From positions 1,426,001 through 1,490,000 of the forward strand of contig NZ_CP049259.1 in the NCBI RefSeq assembly GCF_011047315.1: a DNA stretch of 64,000 nt, in the 5' to 3' direction. Under the pieces are notes generated by a model. That model had not been told where the DNA came from and did no database searches. It saw only the letters and a list, made by a program, of their open reading frames with translations. Origin of the DNA: Altererythrobacter sp. BO-6. GTDB taxonomy: Bacteria > Pseudomonadota > Alphaproteobacteria > Sphingomonadales > Sphingomonadaceae. The position numbers were made by a program, and so were the translations under genes. Positions 1-8,053 of the stretch are shown one piece after another (within the stretch, counting starts at the first letter, position 1; every line of letters starts with the position of its first letter).

Positions 1-1296
1 CAGGTGACCCGCACCGTCAACGTCGTCGACACAACCGCACCTGCAGTCAAGATAGATGGAGTTCCATCAAACACTGAGGGGCCCTTTAAATTTGATGTCA
101 TTTTCTCCGAAGAGGTGTTCGGCTTCGAGAGCGAAGATCTGAACTTATCGAACGCCTCTATCCTCGAATTCTCACCCAGGTCGGCAACCCTCTACCAGAT
201 CACCATCGCTCCAATCACGATGGGCGAGGTTACCATATCCATCGATTCGGATGCGGCGGTTGATAAGGATGGCCGTGGGAACAGAGCTTCTGATATCGCG
301 AGAGCTTACTTTAGAGACGCCAAGGAAATCCAGCGTCGAACTACCTCTGTTCTGCAAAGCTTCCTGCTAGAACGTGCCAATCAGATAATCACAAATGAGC
401 CTGATTTGGTTTCGAGACTCGAAATGAGGAAAAATTCTGGTTCAGCGACAGCCAACCTTGAGCACGGAACTTTGCGAGGACAATTTAAAGGAGCCATAAA
501 TCTTTCAGATTTGGGCATTGGGGAAGACTCAAAGTCCCCATCCATATGGATCCAGACAAACTATACCGACTCCGTATATGACACGAAAAAGATCGACTCC
601 TTGATTAACTATATTGGATTTGATTCAAAAATTTCCGAAAGTTTTGTCATCGGGGCAATTTTTCAATTTGACGACACGCGTATGTCGGAAAAGAGACTAG
701 ATTATTCTATGGAGGGAACAGGCTATTTAGCTGGGCCTTATGCAGTCATTTCAATCAAAGATTCGTTGATCGTTGATGCAAGAGCTGCCTGGGGGAATTC
801 TAACAATGCTATTATGCCATATGGCACCTACGCCGACGAGGTATCCACCGCTCGTTCGCTCTATCGCATGGGACTAACCGGGCGAGTGAAACTCGCAACT
901 GCATGGCATTTAAGGCCTGAGGCAAAGTTCATCTTATTTAATGAAACTTCAGCAGCCTACCAGGATCGCTCAGGGATAGAAATTCCAAAAGTCCAGATAG
1001 GCATAGGTCGCCTAACATTTGGCCCCTTGCTGGAACACACAGTCACCACCGCCAAGCAATTTGGACTAACATACAAAATTGGCATCGAAGGCCTCTGGGA
1101 TTTTAAGGGCGCAAGTTTTGTCGACTCGCAAGGAGACATTGCACCAACGCCCTACGAATTTCGAGGACGTGCGAAATTTGGTATCGAGTCAGTCATTGGT
1201 GAGGGGATGATTCTTGCCGAAATTTTCTATGATGGGATTGGTCAGAGAAACTATGAGTCATATGGCGCTAGTCTTAGGCTCGCCTTGGGTTTCTAA
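1..1296 (+). CDS. Ig-like / autotransporter-type outer membrane protein, 3' part
   Basis: The reading frame is open from the first base, so this is the C-terminal 431 residues of a larger protein whose start lies outside the window. The first about 100 residues look like a bacterial Ig-like repeat (TTAPAV, then a FSEEVFGF segment as in adhesin Big-type domains). After a short polar linker, the last about 280 residues have the alternating hydrophobic pattern of a beta-barrel and end in LALGF with a terminal Phe, as in autotransporter or outer membrane barrels. The likely role is surface display or adhesion. Base composition is clearly AT-richer than the rest of the window, which suggests acquisition by transfer. 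The family is inferred from pattern only, and the passenger domain cannot be seen. Confidence 0.6.
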   Translation, partial: QVTRTVNVVDTTAPAVKIDGVPSNTEGPFKFDVIFSEEVFGFESEDLNLSNASILEFSPRSATLYQITIAPITMGEVTISIDSDAAVDKDGRGNRASDIARAYFRDAKEIQRRTTSVLQSFLLERANQIITNEPDLVSRLEMRKNSGSATANLEHGTLRGQFKGAINLSDLGIGEDSKSPSIWIQTNYTDSVYDTKKIDSLINYIGFDSKISESFVIGAIFQFDDTRMSEKRLDYSMEGTGYLAGPYAVISIKDSLIVDARAAWGNSNNAIMPYGTYADEVSTARSLYRMGLTGRVKLATAWHLRPEAKFILFNETSAAYQDRSGIEIPKVQIGIGRLTFGPLLEHTVTTAKQFGLTYKIGIEGLWDFKGASFVDSQGDIAPTPYEFRGRAKFGIESVIGEGMILAEIFYDGIGQRNYESYGASLRLALGF

Positions 1297-1604
1297 AGAC
1301 AAACATATCGTCAAAACGGAGTTCATCAGAAGCTTATGGTCGCACTAAGAATAGGGTCGATACCTACCGCGATCACCGAAGATCAGAGCATTTCCTCCAA
1401 ATCAAGTGCTAGCGCAACGACCACTAGTACGAACATATAGCTGGAGGGCGATTTTGTTGGTCGAAACTATGAGTAAGATTACCAGACTGGCCGGCACAAT
1501 CGTCGGCAGAATAGTATAAGTTACGCACAGTCTCGACTGGGGCGGCACCTAATCAAGCGCCGGATAGATCCATTGCTCAATGACGTGCGCGGCCCGTAAT
1601 GGAC
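1297..1604. other. Gene-free AT-richer spacer
   Basis: Between the surface-protein stop codon and the nusG stop codon I see no gene, RNA or convincing terminator hairpin. The composition resembles the preceding gene and changes to GC-rich at nusG, so the junction of a transferred segment may lie here. Confidence 0.5.
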
Positions 1605-2141
1605 TTACTTGACCAGTTCGACCTGCTCGAAGTCCAGTTCGACCGGGGTCGCACGGCCGAAGATCGAAACCGAAACCTTGACCTTCGCTTTGTCGAAGTC
1701 GAGCTCTTCCACCACGCCGTTGAAGCTGGCGAAGGGTCCGTCGAGCACCTTGACCTGATCGCCGATCTCGTAATCGACGCTGATATCGCGCTTCGGCGCG
1801 GCCTTGGCTTCTTCCACGCCGCCGAAATAGCGCGCTGCCTCTTTCTCGCTGATCGGCTGCGGCTTGTTGCCCGAGCCGAGGAAGCCGGTGACCTTGGGCG
1901 TGTTCTTCACGAGGTGATAGACGTCGTCGGTCATCTTCAGCTTGGCAAGGACATAGCCGGGCATGAACTTGCGTTCGACCTGAACCTTCTTGCCGCGCTT
2001 CACCTCGGTCACGGTTTCAGTCGGGACCTGAACGTCCTCAACCGCATCCGACAAACCCAGCCGCTCAGCTTCGGAGATGATCGCGTCGCGAACCTTGTTT
2101 TCGAAACCCGAATAGGCGTGAATGATATACCAGCGAGCCAT
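1605..2141 (-). CDS. nusG: Transcription termination/antitermination protein NusG
   Basis: A 178-residue NusG that binds RNA polymerase and promotes processivity and transcription-translation coupling. The N-terminal NGN domain begins [14 protein letters not shown] and contains the MPGYVLAKL segment. The C-terminal KOW domain has [20 protein letters not shown]. The start is set at the ATG giving MARWYII, the conserved NusG N-terminus, rather than 17 codons upstream. It follows secE on the same strand with 29 bases between them, the usual secE-nusG order, but rplK does not follow: downstream is the AT-rich surface gene, so the usual ribosomal-protein cluster is split here. Confidence 0.97.
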   Translation of the reverse strand: MARWYIIHAYSGFENKVRDAIISEAERLGLSDAVEDVQVPTETVTEVKRGKKVQVERKFMPGYVLAKLKMTDDVYHLVKNTPKVTGFLGSGNKPQPISEKEAARYFGGVEEAKAAPKRDISVDYEIGDQVKVLDGPFASFNGVVEELDFDKAKVKVSVSIFGRATPVELDFEQVELVK

Positions 2142-2170
2142 GGTGAATTCCCGTGAATTGGATGCGCGGA

Positions 2171-2380
2171 TCAGGCGAGCGACAGCAGCCACTGCACAAC
2201 CGCGCTGAAGAGCGCATCGACCCCGAGGAAAAAGACCGACAGGATCACCATCATGATGAACACGAAGATCGCCGTGCGGATGGTTTCCTCACGGGTCGGC
2301 CAGACAATCTTGCTGGTTTCGCTGCGAACCTGGTTCACAAACTCGGCAGGCGATGTCTTGCGCTTTTTCTCTTCGGCCAT
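2171..2380 (-). CDS. secE: Preprotein translocase subunit SecE
   Basis: A 69-residue single-span SecE, the clamp subunit of the SecYEG translocon in the inner membrane. A charged N-terminus (MAEEKKRK) is followed by the conserved amphipathic stretch SETSKIVWPTREE and one transmembrane helix of about 20 residues (FVFIMMVILSVFFLGV). The length is normal for the short alphaproteobacterial form. It is the first gene of a secE-nusG unit. A tRNA-Trp gene on the same strand lies about 1.9 kb upstream, separated by a transporter gene on the opposite strand. Confidence 0.96.
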   Translation of the reverse strand: MAEEKKRKTSPAEFVNQVRSETSKIVWPTREETIRTAIFVFIMMVILSVFFLGVDALFSAVVQWLLSLA

Positions 2381-2647
2381 GTCGGGGCCCTCGTCCTCGA
2401 ATTAAGATCTTCCCGCCTTCCGGGATCGGCTTTCAGGTAGGGTTTCTCGCCGCCCCGAACAAGGTCCGGGAGGGGCTCTAACTGATTCCAATGTCGGAAG
2501 ACATCGCGCACTTAGGCGGCGGCAGGAACAAATGCAAGCACGCTGAATGCGCCGCGATGTGCATCACGGCGGCAGGGGGCTGGTCAAGCACGGCCTGCGT
2601 GGCTAGCGTTAGCGGCTTGTATTGGGTTGCTTTTGGGGAAGCCACGA

Positions 2648-4186
2648 ATGGCAGTGACAGAAACCGGGTCGGTCAGCCTGATCGATCACGTTACCAATGT
2701 TTCCGATTTCATTTGGGGAGGCACCTGGAACGGCGAACTTGTGCCGTGGCTTTCCGTCGGCGGGCAACCGATCCCGCCGATGGTGATCGTGCTGCTGGGC
2801 GTCGGCCTGTTCTTCATGGTCGGGCTGAAGTTCTACCCGATCGCCAAGCTTGGCAGCGCGTTCAAGGGGCTTTTCGCCGGGCGCAAGGGTGCCGGATCGG
2901 GCGAGATTTCGCCCTTCGCCGCGCTCTCTACCGCGCTTTCGGGCCAGGTCGGCACAGGCAACCTGGCCGGCGTCGCAACTGCGATCGCGCTGGGCGGGCC
3001 GGGCGCCGTCTTCTGGATGTGGGTCACGGCGATCATCGGCATGGCGCTGGCCTTTGCCGAAGGTTCGCTGGCGATCCGGTACCGGGAAAAGACCTCTGAC
3101 GGGGTCTATCGCGGCGGTCCGATGAGCTACATCATGATGGGGCTAGGCCCGAAATGGACCTGGCTCGCGATCGTGTTTTGCCTCGGCACGCTGTTCAGCG
3201 CGATGGTGACCGGCAATTCGATCCAGGCCAATGCCGTGGCCGATGGCCTGAACGAGCTTTTCGGGATCGAGGAATGGATGGGCGGGCTGATCGTCGCCAT
3301 CCTCGTCTTCATCGTCATCATCGGCGGGATCAAATCGATCGGCAACGTAGCCGAGAAGGTCGTCCCGTTCATGGCCGCTGCCTATATTGTCATGGCGCTG
3401 ATCGCGTTGGTGCTCAACATTCAGGACATACCGGAAACCTTCGGGCTGATCTTCCATGGGGCGTTCAACCCGCAGGCGGCGACCGGTGGCTTTGTGGGGG
3501 CGGCGATCGCGCTGGCGATCCGGGCCGGTGTCGCGCGTGGGCTGTTTTCGAACGAGGCCGGCCAGGGTTCGACCCCGATTGCGCACGCCGTGGCGCAGAC
3601 CGACGATCCCGAACAACAGGGCCGGATGGCGATGATGGGCACCTTCATCGACACCATTGTGATTTGCACCATGACCGCACTGGTGATCCTGACGGTCGAA
3701 GGGCAGTTCACCGGTGGTGGCCAGCAGGTCATTCATGCGTGGAATTCGGACCTTCAAGGCTTTGCGATGACCAGCGGCGCCTTTGCTGCTGCCTTCCCGG
3801 TCCAGATCTTTTCGATCCCGCTGGGAACGCTGGTCGCATCGACCGCGCTGATCCTGTTCGTGTTCACCACCCTGCTCACCTGGAGTTACTACGGCGAGCG
3901 CGCGATCACCTTTATCTATGACCGTGTGCCGGGATCGACCCGCGCCGGCGAGAAGGTGCTGCACATGATCTGGCGGGTTCTGTGGTGCGTGGTGATCTAC
4001 ATCGGTTCGACACAGGACCTGACGCTGGTCTGGCGGCTTGGCGATATCTCCAACGCTGCCATGGCGCTGCCCAACCTGCTCGCGCTCGCGCTGCTCAGCG
4101 GCGTGGTGTTCAAGCTGGCCAAGGGTGAGCGCAATGCCGGGCAGACGTTCGGGCGCGAGACTCCGGAAGAACCGAACGAATACTGA
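2648..4186 (+). CDS. Sodium:alanine/glycine symporter (AGCS family)
   Basis: A 512-residue inner membrane carrier of the alanine-or-glycine:cation symporter family (AlsT/DagA type), which imports small neutral amino acids with Na+. About ten hydrophobic segments are visible. The family's core GTGNLAGVATAIALGGPGAVFW and the later segment RGLFSNEAGQGSTPIAHA are intact. The ATG at 2648 is preferred over an upstream TTG because GGGGAAG lies 7 bases before it. A strong terminator hairpin follows at 4212. The gene is monocistronic and sits, on the opposite strand, between secE and tRNA-Trp. Confidence 0.93.
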   Translation: MAVTETGSVSLIDHVTNVSDFIWGGTWNGELVPWLSVGGQPIPPMVIVLLGVGLFFMVGLKFYPIAKLGSAFKGLFAGRKGAGSGEISPFAALSTALSGQVGTGNLAGVATAIALGGPGAVFWMWVTAIIGMALAFAEGSLAIRYREKTSDGVYRGGPMSYIMMGLGPKWTWLAIVFCLGTLFSAMVTGNSIQANAVADGLNELFGIEEWMGGLIVAILVFIVIIGGIKSIGNVAEKVVPFMAAAYIVMALIALVLNIQDIPETFGLIFHGAFNPQAATGGFVGAAIALAIRAGVARGLFSNEAGQGSTPIAHAVAQTDDPEQQGRMAMMGTFIDTIVICTMTALVILTVEGQFTGGGQQVIHAWNSDLQGFAMTSGAFAAAFPVQIFSIPLGTLVASTALILFVFTTLLTWSYYGERAITFIYDRVPGSTRAGEKVLHMIWRVLWCVVIYIGSTQDLTLVWRLGDISNAAMALPNLLALALLSGVVFKLAKGERNAGQTFGRETPEEPNEY

Positions 4187-4211
4187 CGCCAGGCATCAAG
4201 CGATAAAAGAA

Positions 4212-4243
4212 CAGGGCCGTCCCCCCAAGGGGCGGCCCTTTCG
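4212..4243 (+). terminator. Rho-independent terminator of the AGCS gene
   Basis: GGGCCG and CCCC pair with GGGG and CGGCCC across a short AA-containing loop, followed by TTTC. The hairpin lies 25 bases after the symporter stop codon and just before the 3' end of the convergent tRNA-Trp gene. Confidence 0.8.
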
Positions 4244-4262
4244 CATTCACGCTGAAAAGAAA

Positions 4263-4338
4263 TGGCAGGGGTGACAGGATTCGAACCCGTGGCCCTCGGT
4301 TTTGGAGACCGATGCTCTACCAGCTGAGCTACACCCCT
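4263..4338 (-). tRNA. tRNA-Trp (CCA)
   Basis: On the minus strand a complete 76-nt cloverleaf is readable. The acceptor AGGGGTG pairs with CACCCCT, the discriminator is G and the 3' CCA is encoded. The D-arm is GTAGCTCAGCTGGTAGAGC, the anticodon loop reads CTCCAAA with anticodon CCA, and the T-arm contains GGTTCGAATCC. The gene is convergent with the AGCS symporter. Confidence 0.97.
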
Positions 4339-4457
4339 GCAGCCGGACGCTGCCCTCTATAGCCAAGCGCGCCGCATGGCAACACGCCAGTTTCGCCCTG
4401 CGCAAAGCAGCAAATGTCCTTGCCCCGGATTGCCCAGCGTCTGCTAAGGAACGTGGC

Positions 4458-5156
4458 ATGCATTCGCCCTTCCCGCCCCCGATTCCATCGGACATGCTGC
4501 TGCTGGCCTATCGCAGCGGGATCTTTCCCATGGCGGATGGGCGCGATGATCCGGAGGTTTTCTGGGTCGAACCCAAGCAGCGCGCCATCATCCCGCTTGA
4601 GCAGCTTCATGTGTCGCGCAGCCTGCGCAAGGCGATTCGCCAGGATCGCTTCCAGGTGACCGTTGATCGCGATTTCGCAGCGGTGATCGAGGCTTGCTCA
4701 CACCCACGCGAAGATCATCCCGAAAGCTGGATCAGCGAAAGGATCATCGCCAGCTATCGCCAGCTCCACAGCATGGGCCACGCCCATTCTATCGAGTGCT
4801 GGGAAGGATCAGAGCTGGTCGGCGGGCTTTACGGCGTCAGTTTCGACCGGGTGTTCTGCGGCGAAAGCATGTTCAGCCGCCGCAGCGATGCCAGCAAGGT
4901 TGCGTTGGCCTGGCTCGTGGCGCTGATGCGCTTGGCCGGGTTTCACCTGCTCGATTGCCAGTTCATGACCGATCACCTGCGCAGCATGGGCGCGGTTGAG
5001 ATCACTCAGCAGAAATATCTCGAAGGGCTCGTGCGCGCTTCGGGCCAGGCCGAATTCAGCCTGCCCGGGGCCTATCAACGCGTGTTAGGCAAGGCCAAGG
5101 CCGATCACTCGACCCCTGGAAAGCTCATCGCGCAGTCTTTCACCCAGACGTCGTAG
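4458..5156 (+). CDS. aat: Leucyl/phenylalanyl-tRNA--protein transferase
   Basis: A 232-residue Aat. It transfers Leu or Phe from aminoacyl-tRNA to proteins with N-terminal Arg or Lys, making N-degrons for ClpS/ClpAP. The typical N-terminal sequence LLLAYRSGIFPMAD is followed by FWVEPKQRAIIPL, and GGLYGVSFDRVFCGESMFS carries the acyl-binding core. SKVALAWLV and LLDCQFMTDHLRSMGA follow, as in the family. The ATG at 4458 is preceded by AAGGA, and an in-frame upstream extension has no coding character. Its 3' end overlaps the convergent DUF2155 gene by 52 bases. Confidence 0.95.
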   Translation: MHSPFPPPIPSDMLLLAYRSGIFPMADGRDDPEVFWVEPKQRAIIPLEQLHVSRSLRKAIRQDRFQVTVDRDFAAVIEACSHPREDHPESWISERIIASYRQLHSMGHAHSIECWEGSELVGGLYGVSFDRVFCGESMFSRRSDASKVALAWLVALMRLAGFHLLDCQFMTDHLRSMGAVEITQQKYLEGLVRASGQAEFSLPGAYQRVLGKAKADHSTPGKLIAQSFTQTS

Positions 5157-5599
5157 ACCGGATGTTCGACCACGTTGAGGCTAGGCGAATTCTTGAACAG
5201 CCAGCCTGAAAAGATCCGGCGGAACTGGTCCGATCCGCGGTCCTGCACCGACACTTGCACGAAGGCACCGGTTTCGCGCTGCATTTCCCACGGGGCGGTG
5301 CGTTCACAGGCTTCGAGCCGGATCAGGATATCGCCGATGCGGCGCGATTCGCCCGGCTTCAGTTCGATATCCTGGCTGGAATTGTTGCGCTTGTTGAGCA
5401 GGCCCAGCGTCGCCACCCGCTCTGCCATGGGCGTGCCGATATCAGCTGCGGCAGCGGCTTCCGTCGGAACGGGAGCAGGCGCTGCAGGCGCGTCTTCAGG
5501 CAGCTCAATCCTGACCTGCTCAGGCGCCGGAGCATTGTCCGAGCATCCAGCCAGCGCAGCAGCGCCGAACAGACATAGGCCGATGCGCAGACTGCGCAT
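5105..5599 (-). CDS. DUF2155 domain-containing lipoprotein
   Basis: A 164-residue exported protein. The N-terminus MRSLRIGLCLFGAAALAGCS has a lipobox (LAGC), so the mature protein is probably lipid-anchored in the periplasm. A proline/alanine-rich linker of about 40 residues follows, then a DUF2155 domain with IGDILIRLEACERTAPWE and FRRIFSGWLFKNSPSLNVVEHP. Function is unknown. The gene starts 2 bases after the NDUFA12-like gene, so the two form an operon, and it overlaps aat tail to tail by 52 bases. Confidence 0.88.
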   Translation of the reverse strand: MRSLRIGLCLFGAAALAGCSDNAPAPEQVRIELPEDAPAAPAPVPTEAAAAADIGTPMAERVATLGLLNKRNNSSQDIELKPGESRRIGDILIRLEACERTAPWEMQRETGAFVQVSVQDRGSDQFRRIFSGWLFKNSPSLNVVEHPVYDVWVKDCAMSFPGVE

Positions 5600-5601
5600 G
5601 G

Positions 5602-5997
5602 TCAGCCTTCCGGGCTCCACGCCTCGTAATCGCCGGTTGCGCGGGCACGCTTGCCACCGCGTTCCAGCGCGCCTTGCGGGCGATAGGCCGCGGCGGTGCC
5701 GGTGGCATTGGGAGTGTAGTCCGCTTCCCAGATCTTGGGCGGCGGCAAGCGGCTTTCCGGCACGTCGTTGAACGCGCCGTGCAACCAGCCGTGCCATTCG
5801 CTGGGCACGCGGCTGGCGTCGTTGTTGCCGTTGTAGATCACCCAGCGCCGCTCCTGCTCTCCCGCCTTAGGCTTGGAGCGGTAATATTTGTTGCCCTGCG
5901 CATCGGTGCCGATGTGTTCGCCCCGGCGCGCGGTGAAAAGCATGGTGCCGAAGGTGGCACCGTCCCACCAGGTGAAGATTTTGCTGAGAATTCCCAT
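5602..5997 (-). CDS. NDUFA12-family NADH:ubiquinone oxidoreductase subunit
   Basis: A 131-residue protein matching the NDUFA12/B17.2 family, an accessory subunit or assembly component of respiratory complex I found in Alphaproteobacteria and mitochondria. Recognisable segments are the N-terminal region GILSKIFTWWDGATFGT, the substrate-facing stretch RRGEHIGTDAQGNKYYRSK, and RRWVIYNGNNDASRVPSEWHG followed by a WLHG motif. It is first in a two-gene unit with the DUF2155 lipoprotein. It is soluble and probably acts at the matrix-equivalent (cytoplasmic) face of complex I. Confidence 0.93.
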   Translation of the reverse strand: MGILSKIFTWWDGATFGTMLFTARRGEHIGTDAQGNKYYRSKPKAGEQERRWVIYNGNNDASRVPSEWHGWLHGAFNDVPESRLPPPKIWEADYTPNATGTAAAYRPQGALERGGKRARATGDYEAWSPEG

Positions 5998-6117
5998 GGC
6001 CGCGGCGATTAGCGGAAGAATGCCGCGCTAGGCAAGAAGATCGCGCTGGGAACCGCCAACTATCTGGCAGGCCGGTCGTTCATCCAGCATACCGCGCCAT
6101 CTGGTGTCTACAGTCAA

Positions 6118-6819
6118 CTATTTGTGGGCGCGAATTTCCTTCAACACGCCATCAGGATCCCGACTGAGCAGGGCGACAAACCCGTCAAGCGCATCGATCA
6201 TCGCGGCGCCAGCCGAATCGTCATTCGCAAGGTCAAACTCCGGGAAGTGTCCATCGACCAGCATTCGCGCCAATCCATATGCCATGGCCCTGCTTTGGAG
6301 GTTCGCCAGCGCAAGGTCATTAACGGCCAGCATGCCGCGCTCATCTGCCTTTTCAAGCAAGTGCTGCATGTTGTCCCGGATCCAGCGGTTGTCGGCCAGC
6401 AATGGTTCGGAGCTGTAAAAATCGATCAGGAGCCGGTCGCCGAGCACCCGGTAATGTGTGGGATGCCGCATCGCCCATTGCACATAGGCGTGGGCAAGCA
6501 CGGCCATGCGGACCAGCGGATTTTCCGATTTGCACTGCGCCAGGCGGCGCTCCATGTCGCGCCGCAAGATTGCCATGCCTTGCTCGGCCACGGCCAATAC
6601 GAGCTCGCGCTTGCCAGGGAAGTGGCGGAAAGGAGCGCCTGACGAAACCCCGGCGCGGCGGGCAGCTTCACGCAAGGTCATCGCCTCGACGCCGGATTCG
6701 CTAACCACTTCGACCGCTGCATCGATGATCGCCTGGCGCAGGTTCCCGTGATGATAGGCACCGCGCTGCTTGCCGGTGCCGGCTCTGGAATTGCTCCGCT
6801 GTGAAGCTCGTTCTGTCAT
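6118..6819 (-). CDS. TetR/AcrR-family transcriptional regulator
   Basis: A 233-residue regulator. After a basic N-terminus, residues about 25-70 form the TetR helix-turn-helix: AIIDAAVEVVSESGVEAMTL, then REAARRAGVSSGAPFRHFPG. The rest is an alpha-helical ligand-binding/dimerisation domain. The ATG at 6819 is chosen; a TTG lies just before it. The gene is divergent from a ferric-reductase-like membrane protein. The 114-base gap contains two copies of the same dyad, TAAGC-N3-GCTTA, which are the obvious operators, so it probably represses itself and its neighbour. The inducer is unknown. Confidence 0.92.
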   Translation of the reverse strand: MTERASQRSNSRAGTGKQRGAYHHGNLRQAIIDAAVEVVSESGVEAMTLREAARRAGVSSGAPFRHFPGKRELVLAVAEQGMAILRRDMERRLAQCKSENPLVRMAVLAHAYVQWAMRHPTHYRVLGDRLLIDFYSSEPLLADNRWIRDNMQHLLEKADERGMLAVNDLALANLQSRAMAYGLARMLVDGHFPEFDLANDDSAGAAMIDALDGFVALLSRDPDGVLKEIRAHK

Positions 6820-6851
6820 CAATGATCCATCTGCTGCAAGGCCACTTTTTG

Positions 6852-6864
6852 TAAGCGGTGCTTA
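6852..6864. promoter_or_regulatory. Putative TetR operator O1 (TAAGC-N3-GCTTA)
   Basis: The dyad TAAGCGGTGCTTA has 5-bp arms and a 3-bp centre, identical in spacing to the second site 44 bases downstream. It lies about 30 bp in front of the tetR start codon, where it could overlap the regulator's own -10 region. Confidence 0.6.
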
Positions 6865-6873
6865 GATTGTCGA

Positions 6874-6911
6874 TTGACAGAAGGTCAACTCAATGTAAGC
6901 ATTGCTTACAT
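6874..6911 (+). promoter_or_regulatory. Promoter and operator O2 of the ferric-reductase-like gene
   Basis: TTGACA at 6874-6879 is a consensus -35. A -10-like TAAGCA begins 16 bases later at 6896. The -10 lies inside the perfect 9-bp dyad ATGTAAGCATTGCTTACAT (6893-6911, one-base centre). A repressor bound to this site would cover the promoter. Confidence 0.6.
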
Positions 6912-6933
6912 ATCTCGCCCAAAGGACACAGCA

Positions 6934-7551
6934 ATGGCACTTGGCACACAAACCGGCAGCAATCGCGGCTGGCAAGCATTCGCGTTGATCGCAGCCGGGG
7001 TGGCGGCCGCTTGTGCGGTGCCGATCCTGTTCGTTCCCGATCCGGTCGAGGCTGTTCGACTGGTGATCCGGCTCACAGCCCGCATTTCGCTGGCACTGTT
7101 CCTGGCCGCATTTCTCGCGTCTACATTGGCTCGGCTTTGGCCGGGCAGCGTTACCCGCTGGATGGTTGCCAATCGCCGCGTGCTTGGGCTGGGCTTTGCA
7201 TGGTCGCATCTGATTCACGCCTCTGCATTGGTAATCTTGTACCGCGCAGACAGCGCTCTTTTCTGGACCCTGACCAACCCCGTTTCGGTAACCGGGGGGA
7301 GCATTGCATATGTCTTTATCGCGGCACTGGCGTTCACGTCTTTCGATGGCGCCGTGCGGGCGCTGGGCCCGCAGCGTTGGCAGCGCCTGCATTCCACAGG
7401 GATCTGGATCATCTGGCTGGTTTTCCTGATTTCAAACGCCAAGCGCATCCCGATCAACCTCGGCTACGCCCTGCCAACCGCGATACTGATCGCGGCATTG
7501 CTGGTCCGGCTCTATGCTCGAACGGTGCGGACAGCCAAGGCTACCACGTAA
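6934..7551 (+). CDS. Ferric-reductase-like heme-binding membrane protein
   Basis: A 205-residue protein with about six hydrophobic helices and no soluble domain. Histidines lie in membrane segments (SHLIHASAL, and QRLHSTGIWIIWLVF), consistent with the ferric-reductase-like transmembrane (MsrQ/FRE) fold that carries b-type heme. The ATG at 6934 has AAAGGAC 10 bases upstream. An earlier in-frame start would overlap the promoter and operator. No flavin domain gene is adjacent, so the electron donor is unclear. Expression is probably controlled by the divergent TetR regulator. Confidence 0.75.
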   Translation: MALGTQTGSNRGWQAFALIAAGVAAACAVPILFVPDPVEAVRLVIRLTARISLALFLAAFLASTLARLWPGSVTRWMVANRRVLGLGFAWSHLIHASALVILYRADSALFWTLTNPVSVTGGSIAYVFIAALAFTSFDGAVRALGPQRWQRLHSTGIWIIWLVFLISNAKRIPINLGYALPTAILIAALLVRLYARTVRTAKATT

Positions 7552-8053
7552 CACGATCGCCGGGCTTGATCCCCAGTTCTGCCGCACGGCCGCCGCGCAG
7601 TTCGAGCACGGCACTGGCGATCCCTTCGGAATAGACCGATTCGAGCGAATAGGGTTCGGTGTTGGCGGCGATGTTGATCACTTCGTTTTCCAGCCCGATG
7701 AATATGATGTCGAGCGGGATCGGCGTGTTCTTCATCCAGAAGCTGCGGATGTCGGGCACATCTGAAGGAAACAGCATGCCTTCATTATCGCCCAGCGCGG
7801 TGCGAAACATCAGTCCCTTGGCCTGTGCCTGGGGCGTGTCCGCCAGTTCGACCCGGAATGTATGACGCTTGTCGCCCGAAACGACTGCAAGGTCGATAAT
7901 TGCCAACCCGCTTTCGGGATGGCGCGCTGAGGTGTCATCACCAGCACCCTCAACGGCCGGTGAGCCAGCATTGGCCCCCTCTGCACTGGGCGAGCACGCC
8001 ATCAAGCCTGCGCAAAGTGCCGCGAGCAGCCATGCGGATGTCATTCGTGTCAT
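7541..8053 (-). CDS. DUF192 lipoprotein
   Basis: A 170-residue exported protein. MTRMTSAWLLAALCAGLMAC is a signal peptide with a lipobox, followed by a low-complexity linker and a DUF192 domain (AKGLMFRTALGDNEGMLF, then FWMKNTPIPLDIIFI). DUF192 proteins are small periplasmic proteins of unknown function. The start uses an ATGA overlap with the recX stop codon, so translation is probably coupled to recX. The 3' end overlaps the convergent ferric-reductase-like gene by 11 bases. Confidence 0.9.
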   Translation of the reverse strand: MTRMTSAWLLAALCAGLMACSPSAEGANAGSPAVEGAGDDTSARHPESGLAIIDLAVVSGDKRHTFRVELADTPQAQAKGLMFRTALGDNEGMLFPSDVPDIRSFWMKNTPIPLDIIFIGLENEVINIAANTEPYSLESVYSEGIASAVLELRGGRAAELGIKPGDRVTW

